Positions 1-11,790 of a stretch of 64,000 nt of DNA are shown here, piece after piece (position 1 is the first letter of the stretch; each line of letters opens with the position of its first letter). The notes under the pieces are model-generated. The model saw nothing but the letters and a program-made list of their open reading frames with translations. It was not told the DNA's origin and searched no databases. The position numbers and the translations under genes were made by a program. Where the stretch lies: NCBI RefSeq assembly GCF_950295315.1, contig NC_080175.1, forward strand, positions 62,166,487-62,230,486, in the 5' to 3' direction. Origin of the DNA: Erinaceus europaeus. Its lineage: Eukaryota > Chordata > Mammalia > Eulipotyphla > Erinaceidae.

Positions 1-439
1 GATACATTTCTATGGGATTCCTCAAGAGTTAGCAAATATATCATAAACTGGTGTAGCACACAATTTGAATGAATGAGTCAAGCTCTCATTTAAATCCCTG
101 GTGTTGTATGTACTGGAAGATGCTCTGTCTGATCTTTCCTATTCTATTTGTCTCTCTCACACTATCTAATTTAAACTATCTCGCTATCATACAGAGTTAG
201 TATCTTTTCATTAGAATTATTTTGTATTTTTAAAAGTCTTACTTAATGAATATATGCTTTAAAGCATGCTTATTTATTGAGTTCCACTTTTTAAAGCATA
301 ATATCTCCTTACTGTAGAGATTTTCATGTAGTTAATATCAATAAAATGAGACAGTGACAGAAAGATACTGAGAAGGAAAACTGGGATAGAAGGAAGGTTA
401 AAGAGAGGAAACAAGAAGAAAATAAGGAATTGGAAGACT
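1..439. other. Unique AT-rich intergenic sequence with one arm of a direct repeat
   Basis: No gene or recognisable mobile element was found. The first 44 bases recur at 2827-2870 with two mismatches, so the window opens inside a local duplication. Confidence 0.6.
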
Positions 440-778
440 TATTATTATTATTCTGCCTCCAGGGTTATTATTGGGGCTCAGTGCCTGCACCATTAATCCA
501 CTGCTCCTGAAGACCATTTTTACCCCCTTTTGTTGCCCTTGTTGTTATTATTGTTGTTGTTGATGTCATTTGTTGTTGGATAGGACAGAGAGAAATGGAG
601 AGAGGAGGGAAAGACAGAGAGGGGGAGAGAAAGACAGACACCTGCAGACCTGCTTCACCCCCTGTGAAAGGAAGCCCCTGCAGGTGGGGAGCCAGGGGTT
701 AGAACCGGAATCCTTAAGCCGGTCCTTATGTTTTGTGCCACGTTCGCTTAACCCGCTGTGCTACCACCAGAACCCCGG
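440..778 (-). mobile_element. Family A SINE, long form
   Basis: Read on the minus strand, this has the tRNA-like head, the 'GAAGCAGGTCTGCAGGTGTC' segment, a pyrimidine-rich stretch, a (CAA)-rich tail and then an extra module of about 65 bp carrying 'GGAGCAGTGGATTAATGG'. A copy of the same long form follows directly downstream. No convincing target-site duplication was found, so this is probably the older of the pair. Confidence 0.85.
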
Positions 779-808
779 AAAATTTATTTTTCGTTCATTG
801 CAATCTTT

Positions 809-1140
809 TTTTTTTTCTCCTCCAGGGTTGTTGCTGGGCTCGGTGCCTGCACCATGAATCCACCGCTCCTGGAGGCCATTTTCCCCCCTTTTTTGTTGCC
901 CTAGTTGTTGCAGCCTCGTTGTGGTTATTATTGCCATTGTTGACGTTGCTTTGTTGTTGGATAGGACAAAGAGAAATGGAGAGAGGAGGGGAAGACAGAG
1001 AGAGAGGGGAGAGAAAGATAGACACCTGCAGACCTGCTTCACCGCCCGTGAAGCGACGCCCCTGCAGGTGGGGAGTCGGGGGCTCTAACCGGGATCCTTA
1101 TGCTGGTCCCTGAGCTTTGCGCCACGTGCGCCTGACTCCC
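809..1140 (-). mobile_element. Family A SINE, long form, with perfect TSD
   Basis: This is a complete minus-strand copy with the hairpin module next to the T-rich end. It is flanked by a perfect 17-bp duplication, CGTTCATTGCAATCTTT, at 792-808 and 1141-1157. The perfect duplication indicates a relatively recent L1-mediated insertion. Confidence 0.93.
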
Positions 1141-1256
1141 CGTTCATTGCAATCTTTCAGGCACTTCTACAGGAGGATAACTAAGTGAATGGAGTCTCTT
1201 CTTTAATTATTGATGGTAAGAAGTTAACTTCTTTAATTTTTCATGACCTAATAAAC

Positions 1257-1465
1257 AGTGCGGACCAGGTAATGACACACCTGATTGAGCGCATATGTTA
1301 CCTTGCAGGAGGACCCAGGTTCGAGCCTCCTTTCCCCACATGCAGGGGAGAAGCTTCATGAGTGCTGGAACAGTGCTGCAGGTCTCTCTCTCTCTTTCTC
1401 TTTCTCTCTCTCTCCTCTATTTCTCCCTCTTAATTTCTGGTTGTCTCTATCAAAGATAATAATTT
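1257..1465 (+). mobile_element. Family B SINE
   Basis: Plus-strand tRNA-like head ('ACACCTGATTGAGCGCATA') followed by 'GGTTCGAGCC', a box B-like match, then a (TC)-rich body ending 'TCTCTATCAAAGATAAT'. It is more diverged than the family A copies nearby. Confidence 0.75.
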
Positions 1466-1484
1466 TAATTAAAAATTAAAATGT

Positions 1485-1760
1485 GGGGAGTCAGGTGGTA
1501 GTTCAGTGGGTTAAAAGCACATGGCTCAAAGCGCAAGGACCGGCATAAGGATCCCAGTTGAGGCCCGCTGCCCACCTGCATGGGAGTCCCTTCACAAGCG
1601 GTGAAGCAGGTCTGCAGGTGTCTTTCTTTCCCCCTCTGTCTTCCCCTCCTCTCCATTTCTCTCTGTCCTATCCAACAACAATGACATAAATAACCACAAT
1701 AATAACTACAACAATAAAACAACAAGGGAAATAAAAGGGAATAAATAAATAAATAAAAAT
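1485..1760 (+). mobile_element. Family A SINE, short form, with TSD
   Basis: Complete plus-strand copy from 'GGGGAGTCAGG' to an (AAAT)n tail. An 11-bp duplication, AATTAAAATGT, flanks it at 1474-1484 and 1761-1771. Spurious open frames on both strands come from its low-complexity body. Confidence 0.88.
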
Positions 1761-1932
1761 AATTAAAATGTATAAACACATATTCTCATGTCTCTATATA
1801 GGAAATCCAACTTAAAAATTCATTTGAAATAGTAAAACTAGACAAACAATTCACTACATTACATATATAAATTCCAATTTTTCATGCTAAGATTGCAGAG
1901 TATCTATATATCTACCTATCTTCACATCTTTT

Positions 1933-2210
1933 TTTAAATTATATTTATTGATTTATTCCCTTATTGTTGTCCTGGTTGTTTTATTGTTGTAGTTATTATT
2001 TACGTCGTTGTTGTTGGATAGGACAGAGAGAAATGGAAAGAGGAGGGGAAGACAAAGAGGGAGAGAAAAATAGACACCTGAAGACCTGCTTCACCGCCTG
2101 TGAAGTGACTTCCCAGCAGGTGGGGAGCCAGGTGCTCAAACCCAGATCCTTAGCTAGTCGTCGCCCCCGCACCACGTGTGCTTAACCCCCTGGGCTACCA
2201 CCCGACTTAG
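1933..2210 (-). mobile_element. Family A SINE, short form, with TSD
   Basis: Minus-strand copy with a T-rich start and the head ending near 'CTACCACCCGACTTA'. A 13-bp duplication, CTTCACATCTTTT, lies at 1920-1932 and 2211-2223. Confidence 0.9.
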
Positions 2211-2223
2211 CTTCACATCTTTT

Positions 2224-3608
2224 GGGATCTTAAAACAACAACAACAAAAAAAATGAGCATATAGTGTTAAGAGAATGTGAATCATTTGAAAGGAAACAAC
2301 AGTAAATTTTGAAATCTGAAAACATGTAAAGGAATAGTAACAGTAGAGCCAATTTCATGAGTGGACAACCAAGCATTGAGCCCACACTTAAGTATGTTGT
2401 GCAGTTACTTAAAACAGCTACTTTGTCATAAAATTTTTATGATTTTTTTTGAACAAAGGGTTGCAAGTTTTGTGGCCTGAAAAATTGTAAAGCTATATCT
2501 GGGCAACAAAATTTGATCATAAGCCAAATATATAGACAAATTAAAACCAAATAAATTTGTATTACATATTCTTATACATTGTTGAAATGTCATGGTTAAC
2601 CTACATAAAGTTCTGGTGCTTTGGGGTATTTAAAGATATGAAAATGTATAAGAAGTCTGTAATTTATTTACTCTTTATACTTATACTAACAATTGGTGTG
2701 GTTCACAATTCTTAATAGTTCACACCCCCTGCTCCAATTACTATGTAGTTTTGTCCCTTAATAAGAACTTTGCTGATACAGTAGTATTAAGGATCTAATT
2801 AAGTATTCTTTTTTCTGAGTTATTCAGACACATTTCTATGGGACTCCTCAAGAGTTAGCAAATATATCATTTTTTCTACAGATAGGAAATTACAAGATTC
2901 TCCTTTGAGATACCTAATCTTCTCTAAAGACACAAAAACCCTGGTAGCTAAATTTCTTCAGTTAAATAGGCCAAGCACATCACTCCAGAGTAAGACACAC
3001 AGGAGACAAGTTACATCAGAAGCTCAGAGTTTAAAGCCAGTTTTCCATTCTCTGCTTAAATAGCAGCAGACAATGAAGGATTACCAGACATCTGAGGGGA
3101 ACTTCTAAAAGAGAATAAAACAAAGAAAGAAAAAACTGAATGAGATAAAAATTATGTAAAGTACAGAAAAGTTGAAAAAAATATCTAGCATTAATAACAT
3201 CACAGACTTTTTAAAAAAAGACATAACACTGCTAACATGAAAAAAAGTACAATATAAAAGATTAAAAGGACATTCTAGTAATTGAACTCCAGGAAATTAA
3301 AGCAAGGATGGCAGAACTAATAAATTTAATAGACATATTGGAATATGAAATAGGACAAAACTCCTTGGAGAGCGAAATGACAAATATAAGAAAAATAGAG
3401 GTGGGATATTATAAACAGAGGTCTCTCTGAGACAGTCCAGCAGCTGAATGTAAACTATCACTAAAAAAAAAAAAAGACTAGAGAAAACAGAATAATATTT
3501 TACATAATAAGAATTAATTATTCTTAAATATAAGAACATAGCATGACCTTTACAGTGTTTGAATGTAGATTCAGTGTAGATGAATTCTAAAACATTTGGG
3601 ACAAAGAT
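2224..3608. other. Unique AT-rich sequence; possible remnant of a coiled-coil coding repeat
   Basis: The second arm of the 44-bp direct repeat is at 2827-2870. Around 3283-3400 the plus strand reads for about 40 codons as a heptad-like, Glu/Leu/Ile-rich stretch (for example LQEIKARMAELINL), like an L1-type ORF1 coiled coil, but no second diagnostic region was found. Nothing else is recognisable. Confidence 0.4.
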
Positions 3609-3622
3609 AAAATTCCACTAAA

Positions 3623-3895
3623 TAGGGACTCAGGCAGTAGCTCAGCGGGTTAAGTGTACGTGGCACAATGCACAAGGGGTCGACCCGTTCCAGTCCCAAG
3701 CTCCCAACCTGCAGGGGAGTCTCTTCACAGGCTGTGAAGCAGGTCTGCAGGTGTCTATCTTTCTCTCCCCCTCTCTGTCTTCCCCTCCTCTCTCCATTTC
3801 TCTCTGTCCTATCCAACAACAGAGACATCAACAACAATAATAATAACTACAACAACAAGGGCAACAGAAAGGAAATAAATAAATAAATATTTTTA
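3623..3895 (+). mobile_element. Family A SINE, short form, with TSD
   Basis: Complete plus-strand copy ending in an (AAAT)n tail. A 14-bp duplication, AAAATTCCACTAAA, is present at 3609-3622 and 3896-3909. Confidence 0.92.
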
Positions 3896-3909
3896 AAAAT
3901 TCCACTAAA

Positions 3910-4652
3910 CAAAGGAAAACATGGTCATCTATAAATGAGAAGACACATGGTTTTAGATTTCTTCATGGTGAATCTGAAGGCAAAGTCAATGGGATAATAC
4001 CTATAAAATACTGTATCAAAATTATTTGCACCTTCAAATATTATCAAAAACTAAATACTTAGATGAGTATCAAGAAACAAGTACATATTATTTAATATTC
4101 TGAAGCTTCTTTCTTTTGCCCTTTGTTAGATAATTCATGTATATATATTCTCCACTAAAAGGAGCAAAAAAGCCTTAGAAAACAAGCCAGAGTTCTAATG
4201 GCTCCCTTGAGGATTATCAATAGATATTTTAAATGACAACTATGCAATTGGCATAAAGAGGAACCAACCAGTTCAGAATAGATTAGCCTCTGGTAATCAA
4301 GAGAGGTTTTTTTTTTTTTTTTTTTTTTTAGCAAAATAAAACTGATAGGATCTACATTATTCTAAGAAGAGATTTAGTAGTAGTAGAAAATGAACATTGA
4401 AAATTGAGAAAATAATCAACACTAAAAAAATGGCAACTATGAAAAATAGAAATGTCCAGTAAAATTTACACTAACAATCATTTAGTCCATAACTAAAGAT
4501 AAATAGCATGTGTGTTGTTTTCCTAAAATGAACACTGATCTATCCACAAAGAATATAGCTGACTTAGTGTTCATGCAGATATCAGAGAGAGAAGCAAAGT
4601 AAGGTAGTTTTGCAAGATAGATGGTGAGAAGTCATTAGAACTTAAACCTAAA
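3910..4652. other. Unique AT-rich sequence
   Basis: No gene or family was recognised. A pure T tract of about 23 bp at 4307-4330 may be the tail of an old minus-strand retroposon, but no body can be identified beside it. Confidence 0.5.
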
Positions 4653-4670
4653 AAAAAAATCAAAATATGG

Positions 4671-6279
4671 GAGCTGTGTGGTTCCCGGAAGATGGTGGAC
4701 TGAGAAGCTGCTAGTGGCTTGAGCTCTGACCACATCTTCTGGAAACAGTAGAATTTTCTGCATTTAGTAGGCCAGTCAATAAGGGGTCCTAGCAGTGACA
4801 CCAAGGAGGTGACTATAACTTAATTTGGGTTAAAATATAGAGTAGAGAAAAAATTTTTCTTTTAAATTATTATACCTAAAGCGCACCTCTTCCCACTAGC
4901 CCCCCACCCCAAAACCAGCCCCTGGGGACCAGTTCCTAGCAGGCTCTCCTGCTGAGCTTCTTTCTTTACCAAGATTCCTGTCCCACCAGGGAGTACCATT
5001 CATTCTAAGTCTATTCCCTTCTGAAACCTCTGGCCATCTTTCTTTCTACATAGCCACCCCCCACCCCGCATAGCTAATTAATTAATTAAAAATAAATGAA
5101 AAAAATACTCTTTCCTTTCACTGCTCTTTTATTACTGTTCTTTTTCTTATCTTTTCTTTTTTCTCTCTTTTTTTCTCCTTCTTTTTCTCATTCGTGTTAT
5201 CCTTTCTTCCTTAATCCTACAGCTTCCAAAGCCACAGGCCCCATCCCCCATACCACCAAACAGTGTGCTTTCACTGAATTCACTGATAAACGTTTGGGAA
5301 TTATTTGGGGGAAGAATTCTGACTCAGAGTGTACTCTCACTGCAAGTATCTCTGCTCAACTTACCTTCCTCCTTTAGCTACCCCTAGAATATAAAGTGGA
5401 TAGTAGATTTGCATAACTGTCTATTTCAGCTATCCTTGTATAGTCCTGAAGCTTTTTTTTAATTTTTTTTTTCTTAACAATCAGCTGCCTCTGCTCACGA
5501 AGTTTGAGGTAATCTGGGCCAGGGTTTTTTGTTTTTTTTTTTTACCCTGCTCTATTTTATTATTAATATTATATAAAGGCATATATCTTCCTCCCCCCTT
5601 TAGGTTGATCAGAATTAACTCTTAGGGTATCTTTCATTACTAGAGTAGTGGGCATCTTATCTATTGTGGGAGGAACTACCTTCTCTACAGATTCTCCCCT
5701 TGATCCTCCTCCTAGCTAATTAAAACAATTAAATTAAATTAAATTAAAAATAAAGTAAAAAAAACCTTTCCTTTCACTGCTCTTTAATGACAGCTCTTTT
5801 TCTTATCTTTTCTCCATTCTCTGTCTTGTTTTTTTTTTCTTTTTATTAATTTTTAATCTTGTCACACACTTCTTCCTTCTTCTTTGCCTTTCTAAATTTG
5901 TGAATTATTTGGGGGAAGAAATCTGACTCAGAGTGGACTCTCTATGTGTGTATCTCTGCTCTACTTCTGTTTCTCTTCTTGTTACCCCTAGAATATACAG
6001 TGGATAGTAGATTTGCATAACTGTCCATTCTAGCTATCCCTTCTTTCCTTTCTCTTTCTTCTTCACTTGGTTTTTTTTTGCTACATTTTCATGGACTGGA
6101 GACATTGTTTGGCTAACTGGTAGTGATTAAACTGCTTCAATACTTGCTTCAGTTGCTATTGTAATTCCTGAGGTTGGTGAGTGCAATTGTCATAAAGGTA
6201 TTTAGTACAGTGTTGCTTGTACTCAAGACACAACAACTGAGGAACAACAGAGCATAAAAATAAGAACCACATTAATAAA
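4671..6279 (+). promoter_or_regulatory. L1#1 5' UTR with two tandem monomers
   Basis: This starts with 'GTTCCCGGAAGATGG', matching L1#2. Two related units follow. One runs from about 5068 to 5440 and the other from about 5712 to 6040; both share a 'TTTCCTTTCACTGCTCTTT' block, a 'TTATTTGGGGGAAGAA' block and a 'GTGGATAGTAGATTTGCATA' block. Corresponding blocks are offset by 604-656 bp. By analogy with rodent L1 this would be the internal promoter region; that function is inferred, not seen. Confidence 0.75.
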
Positions 6280-7123
6280 AAAATGGGTAGATCAGAGCAA
6301 ATAAAACTGCTACTCCAATTAATGAAGACAAGAGCCCAGAAGAAACTACAAATCACCCAGAAGTGACCATAGATAAGAAAAGTATGCAAGCAATAATAAA
6401 CTTATTAATCACAGAAATCAAAACAACATTGGAGGAAAGGAATGGCAGTATTAGAGGAACAACAGTTGAGACCTCCTAGGAAAATACTGATTATCATGAG
6501 GCAATTAGAGAACTGAAAGCTGAAATAGCTGTAGGGAAGAAAGAAGCTGAGGCAAGGGAAAGCAGACTAACAGAAGCATAAAACAGAATTAGTCACACAG
6601 AGGATGAGTTAGAGAAACTAAAAAAGAGGTGAAAGAGCTCAAAAAGAGATTGAGAGACACTGAAAACAACAACAGAAATATATGGGATGATCTCAAAAGA
6701 AGTAACATTCGTATAATTGGCCTGCCAGAGGAAGAAAGAGAGGAAGGGGAAGCAAACATTCTAGAGGAAATAATAGAAGAAAACTTCCCATACCTGAATA
6801 ACAGAAAGGACATCAAGATTCAAGAGGCCCAGAGAGTTCCAAACAGAATCAACCCACACCTGAAGACACCAAGACACATCATAGTAACAATTAGAAGAAG
6901 TAAGGATAAAGAAAGGATCCTAAAGTCTGCAAGAGAGAAACAAAAAGTCACATACAAGGGAAAACCCATAAGATTATCTGCAGACTTCTCCACTCAAACT
7001 CTAAAAGCCAGAAGGGAATGGCAAGATATATATCAAGCCCAGAATGAAAAAGGGTTTGAACCAAGGATAGTATATCCCGCTAGACTTTCATTCAAACTAG
7101 ATGGAGGGATCAAAACGTTCTAA
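6280..7123 (+). pseudogene. L1#1 ORF1 (RNA-binding protein), disrupted
   Basis: ORF1p is the trimeric nucleic-acid chaperone that coats L1 RNA. The N-terminal half (about 6280-6628) shows Glu/Lys/Leu-rich coiled-coil coding with several stops and a frame change. An uninterrupted 164-codon stretch at 6629-7123 then covers the end of the coiled coil, the RRM-like domain (RSNIRIIGLPEEE near its start) and the C-terminal domain up to the natural stop (ending DGGIKTF). Upstream stops at about 6362 and 6478 break the reading frame, so no full-length protein is possible. The longest stretch is best read as a surviving fragment, not an independent gene. Confidence 0.85.
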
Positions 7124-7276
7124 GACAAACAACAGTTAAAGGAGGCAACCATCATCAAATCGGCCCTGAAAGAGGTTCTAAAAGACAAGCACATCACTAT
7201 AATACTGGCACAATATCAGAGCAAACAAACAAAATTTTTTTTTTCTGAAAAATAGCACTACAATACATTAAATCCG

Positions 7277-7343
7277 AGAGTTGGGCTGTAGTGCAGCGGG
7301 TTAAGTGCAGGTGGCACAAAGCACAAGGACCAGCATAAGGGTC
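7277..7343 (+). mobile_element. Family A SINE head fragment at an L1 deletion junction
   Basis: Only the tRNA-like head ('GCAGCGGGTTAAGTGCAGG' to 'AGCATAAGGGTC') is present; the body and tail are missing. L1 sequence upstream belongs to the ORF1-ORF2 spacer, while L1 sequence immediately downstream belongs to ORF2 after the endonuclease domain. The deletion therefore removed the SINE body and the ORF2 5' end together. Confidence 0.8.
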
Positions 7344-7347
7344 AACA

Positions 7348-10236
7348 AATGAAACAAATGAAAATTAAGACAAAACCTCAAGGACTTAGAGGAAGAGGAA
7401 CAAAGGAACCCTAAAACAACCAGGACAGAAATCACTAAAGTTACAGCAGAAATAAACAACATCGAAAATAAAAGAACCATGCAAAAATCAATGAAGCCAA
7501 ATGTTGGTTCTTTGAAACAGTAAACAAAATTGACAAAACCCTAGCCAGACTCACCAAACAAAAAAGAGAGAAGAATCAAATTAATAGAATTGTAAACGAT
7601 GGAGAAGATATCACAACTGACACCACAGAAATCCCGAGAATCATGTGAAACTTCTATAAAGAACTATATGCCACCAAGCTAGAGAATCTGGAAGAAATGG
7701 AACAATTCCTAGAACCATATGCCCTTCCAAAACTGAACCAAGAAGAACTACAAAATCTAAATGCAACGATCACAGACAAAGAAATTGAAACCGTTATTAA
7801 GAATCTCCCCAACAACAAAAGTCCAGGACCAGATGGCTTCACAAACGAATTCTACAAAACTTTCAGGAAACAGTTAGTACCCATACTTCTTAAGCTTTTC
7901 CATAAGATTGAAGAAACAGGATTACTCCCTTCCACCTTCTATGAAGCCAACATCACCCTGATACAAAAAGCTGATAGGGACAGAACAAAAAAGGAAAACT
8001 ACAGAACAATATCTCCGATGAACATAGATGAAAAAATATTAAACAATATCTTGGCCAACTGGATACAGCAACATATCAAAAAGATTGTTCATCACGACCA
8101 AGTGGGATTCATCCCAGGAATGCAAGGCTGGTTCAACATCCATAAGTCAATCAATGTCATTCACCACATCAATAAAAGCAAAGCCAAAAACCACATGATT
8201 ATCTCAATAGATGCAGAGAAAGCCTTTGACAAAATCCAACACCCATTTGTGCTCAAAACTCTACAGAAAATGGGAATAGATGGGAAATTCCTCAAGATGG
8301 TGGAGTCTATATATGGCAAACCTACAGCCAACATCATACTCAATGGACAGAAGTGAAAGATTCCCCCTAAGATCAGGGACTAGACAGAGCTGTGCACTGT
8401 CACCATGACTCTTCAGCATAGGATTGGAAGTTCTTGCCATAGCAGTCAGGCAAGAGAAAGAAATCAAAGGAAGACAGATTGGAAGAGAAGAAGTCAAGCT
8501 CTCACTATTTGCAAATGATATGATAGTATACACAAAAAAACCTAAAGAATCCAGCAGAAAACAACTGGAAGTTATTAGGCAATATAGCAAGGTACCAGGC
8601 TACAAAATCAATGTACAAAAATCGTAGCATTTCTTTATGAAAACACTAAATCTGAAGAAGAAGACATCCAGAAATCACTCCCATTTACTGTTTCAGCAAA
8701 ATCAATCAAATACCTAGGAATAAAGTTGACCAAAGAAGTGAAATACTTGTATACTGAAAACTATGAGTCACTACTCAAGGAAATAGAAACAGATATCAAG
8801 AAATGGAAAGATATCCCATGCTCATCGATTAGAAGAATAAATATCATCAAAATGAATATTCTCCCCAGAGCCATATACAAATTTAATGCAATACCCATCA
8901 AAGTTCCACCAAGCTTCTTTAAGAGAATAGAACAAATACTACAGTCATTTATCTGGAACCTGAAAACACCTAGAATTGCCAAAACCATCTTGAGGAAAAG
9001 AAAAAGAAATGGAGGCATCACACTCCCAGATGTTAAACTATATTATAAAGCCATCATCATCAAAGCAGTATGGAACTGGACCAAATATAGGCACACAGAC
9101 CAATGGAACAGAATTGAAAGCCCAGAAATAAATACCCACACCTATGGACATCTAATCTTTGATAAGGGGGCCCAAAGGATTAAATGGAAGAAGGAGGCTC
9201 TCTTCAATAAATGGTGCTGGGAACACTGGGTTGTAACATGCAAAAGAATGAAATTGAACCACTTTATCTCACCAGAAACAAAAATCAACTCAAAATGGAT
9301 CAAAGACCTGGATGTCAGACCAGAAACAATCAAATACTTAGAGGAAAACATTGGTAGAACACTTTCCCACCTATACCTCAAGGACATCTTAGATGAATCA
9401 AACCCAATTGCAAGGAAGACTAAAGCAGAAACAAACCAATGGGACTACATCAAATTGAAAAGCTTCTGCACAGCCAAAGAAACTATTAAACAAACAAAGA
9501 GACCCCTCACAGAATGGGAGAAGATCTTCACATGCCATACATCAGACAAGAAACTAATCACCAAAATATATAAAGAGCTCAGCAAACTTAGCACCAAAAA
9601 AGCAAATGAACCCATCCAAAAATAGGCAGAGGATATTAACAAAACATTCACCTCAGAGGAGATCCAAAAGGCTAACAAACATATGAAAAACTGCTCTAGG
9701 TTACTGATTGTCAGAGAAATGCAAATTAAGACAACATTGAGATACCACCTCACTCCTGTAAGAATGGCATACATCAAAAAGGACAGCAGCAACAAATGCT
9801 GGAGAGGATGTGGGGACAGAGGAACCCTTTTACATTGCTGGTGGGTTGTAAATTGGTACAGCCTCTGTGGAGAGCAGTCTGGAAAACTCTCAGAAGGCTA
9901 GACATGGACCTTCCATATGATCCAGTAACTCCTCTCCTAGGGTTATACCCCAAGGACTCCATAACACCCAATCAAAAAGAGGTGTGTACTCCTATGTTCA
10001 TAGCAGCACAATTCATAATAGCTAAAACCTCGAAGCAACCCAGGTGCCCAACAACAGATGAGTGGCTGAGAAAGTTGTGGTATATATACACAATGGAATA
10101 CTATGCAGCTATCAAGAACAATGAACCCATCTTCTCTGACCCATGTTGGACAGAGCTAAAAGGAATTATGTTAAGTGAGCTAAGTCAGAAAGATAAAGAT
10201 GAGTATGGGATGATCCCACTTATCAACAGAAGTTGA
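7348..10236 (+). pseudogene. L1#1 ORF2 (reverse transcriptase), truncated and mutated
   Basis: ORF2p supplies endonuclease and reverse transcriptase for target-primed reverse transcription. Here the N-terminal endonuclease is absent. The reverse transcriptase is recognisable in 7697-8356 (NKSPGPDGF, then the [13 protein letters not shown] block) and stops early at 8354-8356. It resumes at 8424-8627, where the catalytic box reads FAND instead of FADD (8508-8519), a loss of one metal-binding Asp. The thumb and C-terminal region continue at 8726-9625. The Cys-rich motif (CWRGCG...) and the C-terminus follow to a stop at 10234-10236. Several frame changes separate these parts. L1#2 keeps FADD at the equivalent place. 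Confidence 0.92.
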
Positions 10237-11564
10237 GTAAGAAGTTCTGAAAGGGAAACTAAAAGCAGGACCTGACCAAATTTTAAGTAGGGCACCAAAG
10301 TAAAAACCCTGTGGTGAGGGGTAGACATGCAGCTTCCTGGACCAGTGGGGGGTGGGAGTGGGTGGGAGGGATGGGCACACAGGTGGTGGAAATGGTGTTT
10401 ATGTACACTCCTAGTAAAATGTAATCATATAAATCACTAGTTAATTAATATGAGAGGGGGGAAATTAATTGTATGTCTCGAAGTTTTTTAAAACACACAC
10501 TGAATCTTTCTAATATATAGGCTGTGTATTTGATATGTGGACTCTCTCAAAAGCCTAGACTAAGTAGATCAGAAGCAACCAATAGCACAGCTATATACAA
10601 GATACTGGGTACTATATAGCAAACCCTAACAAAAGGACTTTTCAAAGTTAACCCAATTACCAAATAATGTGATGATAACATTAACTATCGATTGTCTTTT
10701 TGAACCTTAAGACAGCAGGAACCTCACATCTCCACTATAGAGCATCTACTTCCCCCATTCCTGGAACCCTTGGATAGGTCCCACTTTCCTGTATGCCTCT
10801 CCCAATCCGTATCAAATAATATTGCATCTGCCGATCACAACCTAACCAACTCAACGATTGCCACCTCAACATGCTTCACTTCAGACTGTGTCCAGAGACT
10901 TCACGTGTGGAATGACAACCCTTCAGCTTCATTACTCAGGTGAGACCTTTCCTTTCATAGTATACTCTAATTCCATCTCAGGTGGTTCACTTTCTAACAA
11001 AGTCCCAAAACCTAGATAAACACCAGTTTCTGTGAGAGAGAGCATATGTTCACACATATCCATAAACTACTGCAAAATATATACCTGAAAGCAGAAGTAC
11101 ACTAGAGTTTGCAGTGAGTTTCCCCCTAACACTTCTTCTCTACTCTTCCAAGCTTTGGGTCCATGGTTGCTCAACAATTTGTTTGGCTTTGTATGTTAGC
11201 TTTCTTTTCAGTCACCAGGTTCCAGATGTCATCAGGATGCTGGCCAGGCTTTCCTGGACTGAAGACCCCACCAATGTGTCCTGGAGCCCGACTTCCCCAG
11301 AGACCTACCCTACTAGGGAAAGAGAGAGGCAGACTGGGAGTATGGTCAGACCAGTCAATGCCCATGTTCAGCGGGGAAGCAATTACAGAAGCCAGACCTT
11401 CTACCTTCTACAACCCACAAAGACCCTGGGTCCATGCTCCCAGAGGGATATATTGTGGGAAAGCTATCTGGGGAGGGGGTGGGATATGGAGATTGTGTGG
11501 TGGGAATTGTGTGGAGTTGTACCCCTCCTACCCTGTGGTTTTGTTAATTAATCCTTTCTTAAAT
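10237..11564 (+). mobile_element. L1#1 3' UTR
   Basis: About 1.3 kb of non-coding sequence, closely matching L1#2 positions 51805-53124. The last 450 bases (from 'TGGGTCCATGGTTGCTC' to 'GGTTTTGTTAATTAATCC') recur as truncated L1 3' ends elsewhere in the window, which lets those fragments be assigned. Confidence 0.9.
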
Positions 11565-11611
11565 AAAAAAATCAAAATATGGTTATATAACTTAACTGTT
11601 GAATTGTAAAT

Positions 11612-11790
11612 TTATGGTCTGGGTGGTGGTGCATGCATTTGAGGCCACAAGGACCCAGGTTCAATACCCCTGATCCCTGCTCCCTCTTGTATCGGGAAAC
11701 TTTATGAATGGTGAAGTAGAGTTATGGATGTCTCTCTTTCTCTTCCCTTTTTCTCTAATTTATTTATTTTGTTCTATAAAAAGTAAAAAG
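11612..11790 (+). mobile_element. Family B SINE, diverged
   Basis: Plus-strand head 'GTCTGGGTGGTGGTGCATG' with 'CCCAGGTTCAATACCCC' as the box B-like region and a TC-rich 3' half. It lies immediately after L1#1. Confidence 0.7.

Larger units (their letters stand above)
4671..11564 (+). mobile_element. LINE-1 copy L1#1, near full length, internally deleted
   Basis: The element is about 6.9 kb and flanked by a perfect 18-bp duplication, AAAAAAATCAAAATATGG (4653-4670 and 11565-11582). The order is 5' UTR (4671-6279), ORF1 remnant (6280-7123), a deletion junction holding a SINE head (7277-7343), ORF2 remnant (7348-10236) and a long 3' UTR (10237-11564) ending in an A-rich tail that merges with the duplication. 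The endonuclease half of ORF2 is missing and both frames carry stops, so it is dead. It is colinear with L1#2 at 47748, which shares the same 5' start and 3' UTR. Confidence 0.95.

Noticed and set aside
570..1113. Overlapping open frames on both strands rich in Arg/Glu/Ser
   Set aside because: All fall inside two SINEs. The same peptides recur wherever family A copies lie, so they are translated repeat sequence.
8726..9625. A 299-codon open frame as a stand-alone gene
   Set aside because: It is the thumb and C-terminal part of L1#1 ORF2, colinear with L1#2, and begins after frame breaks.
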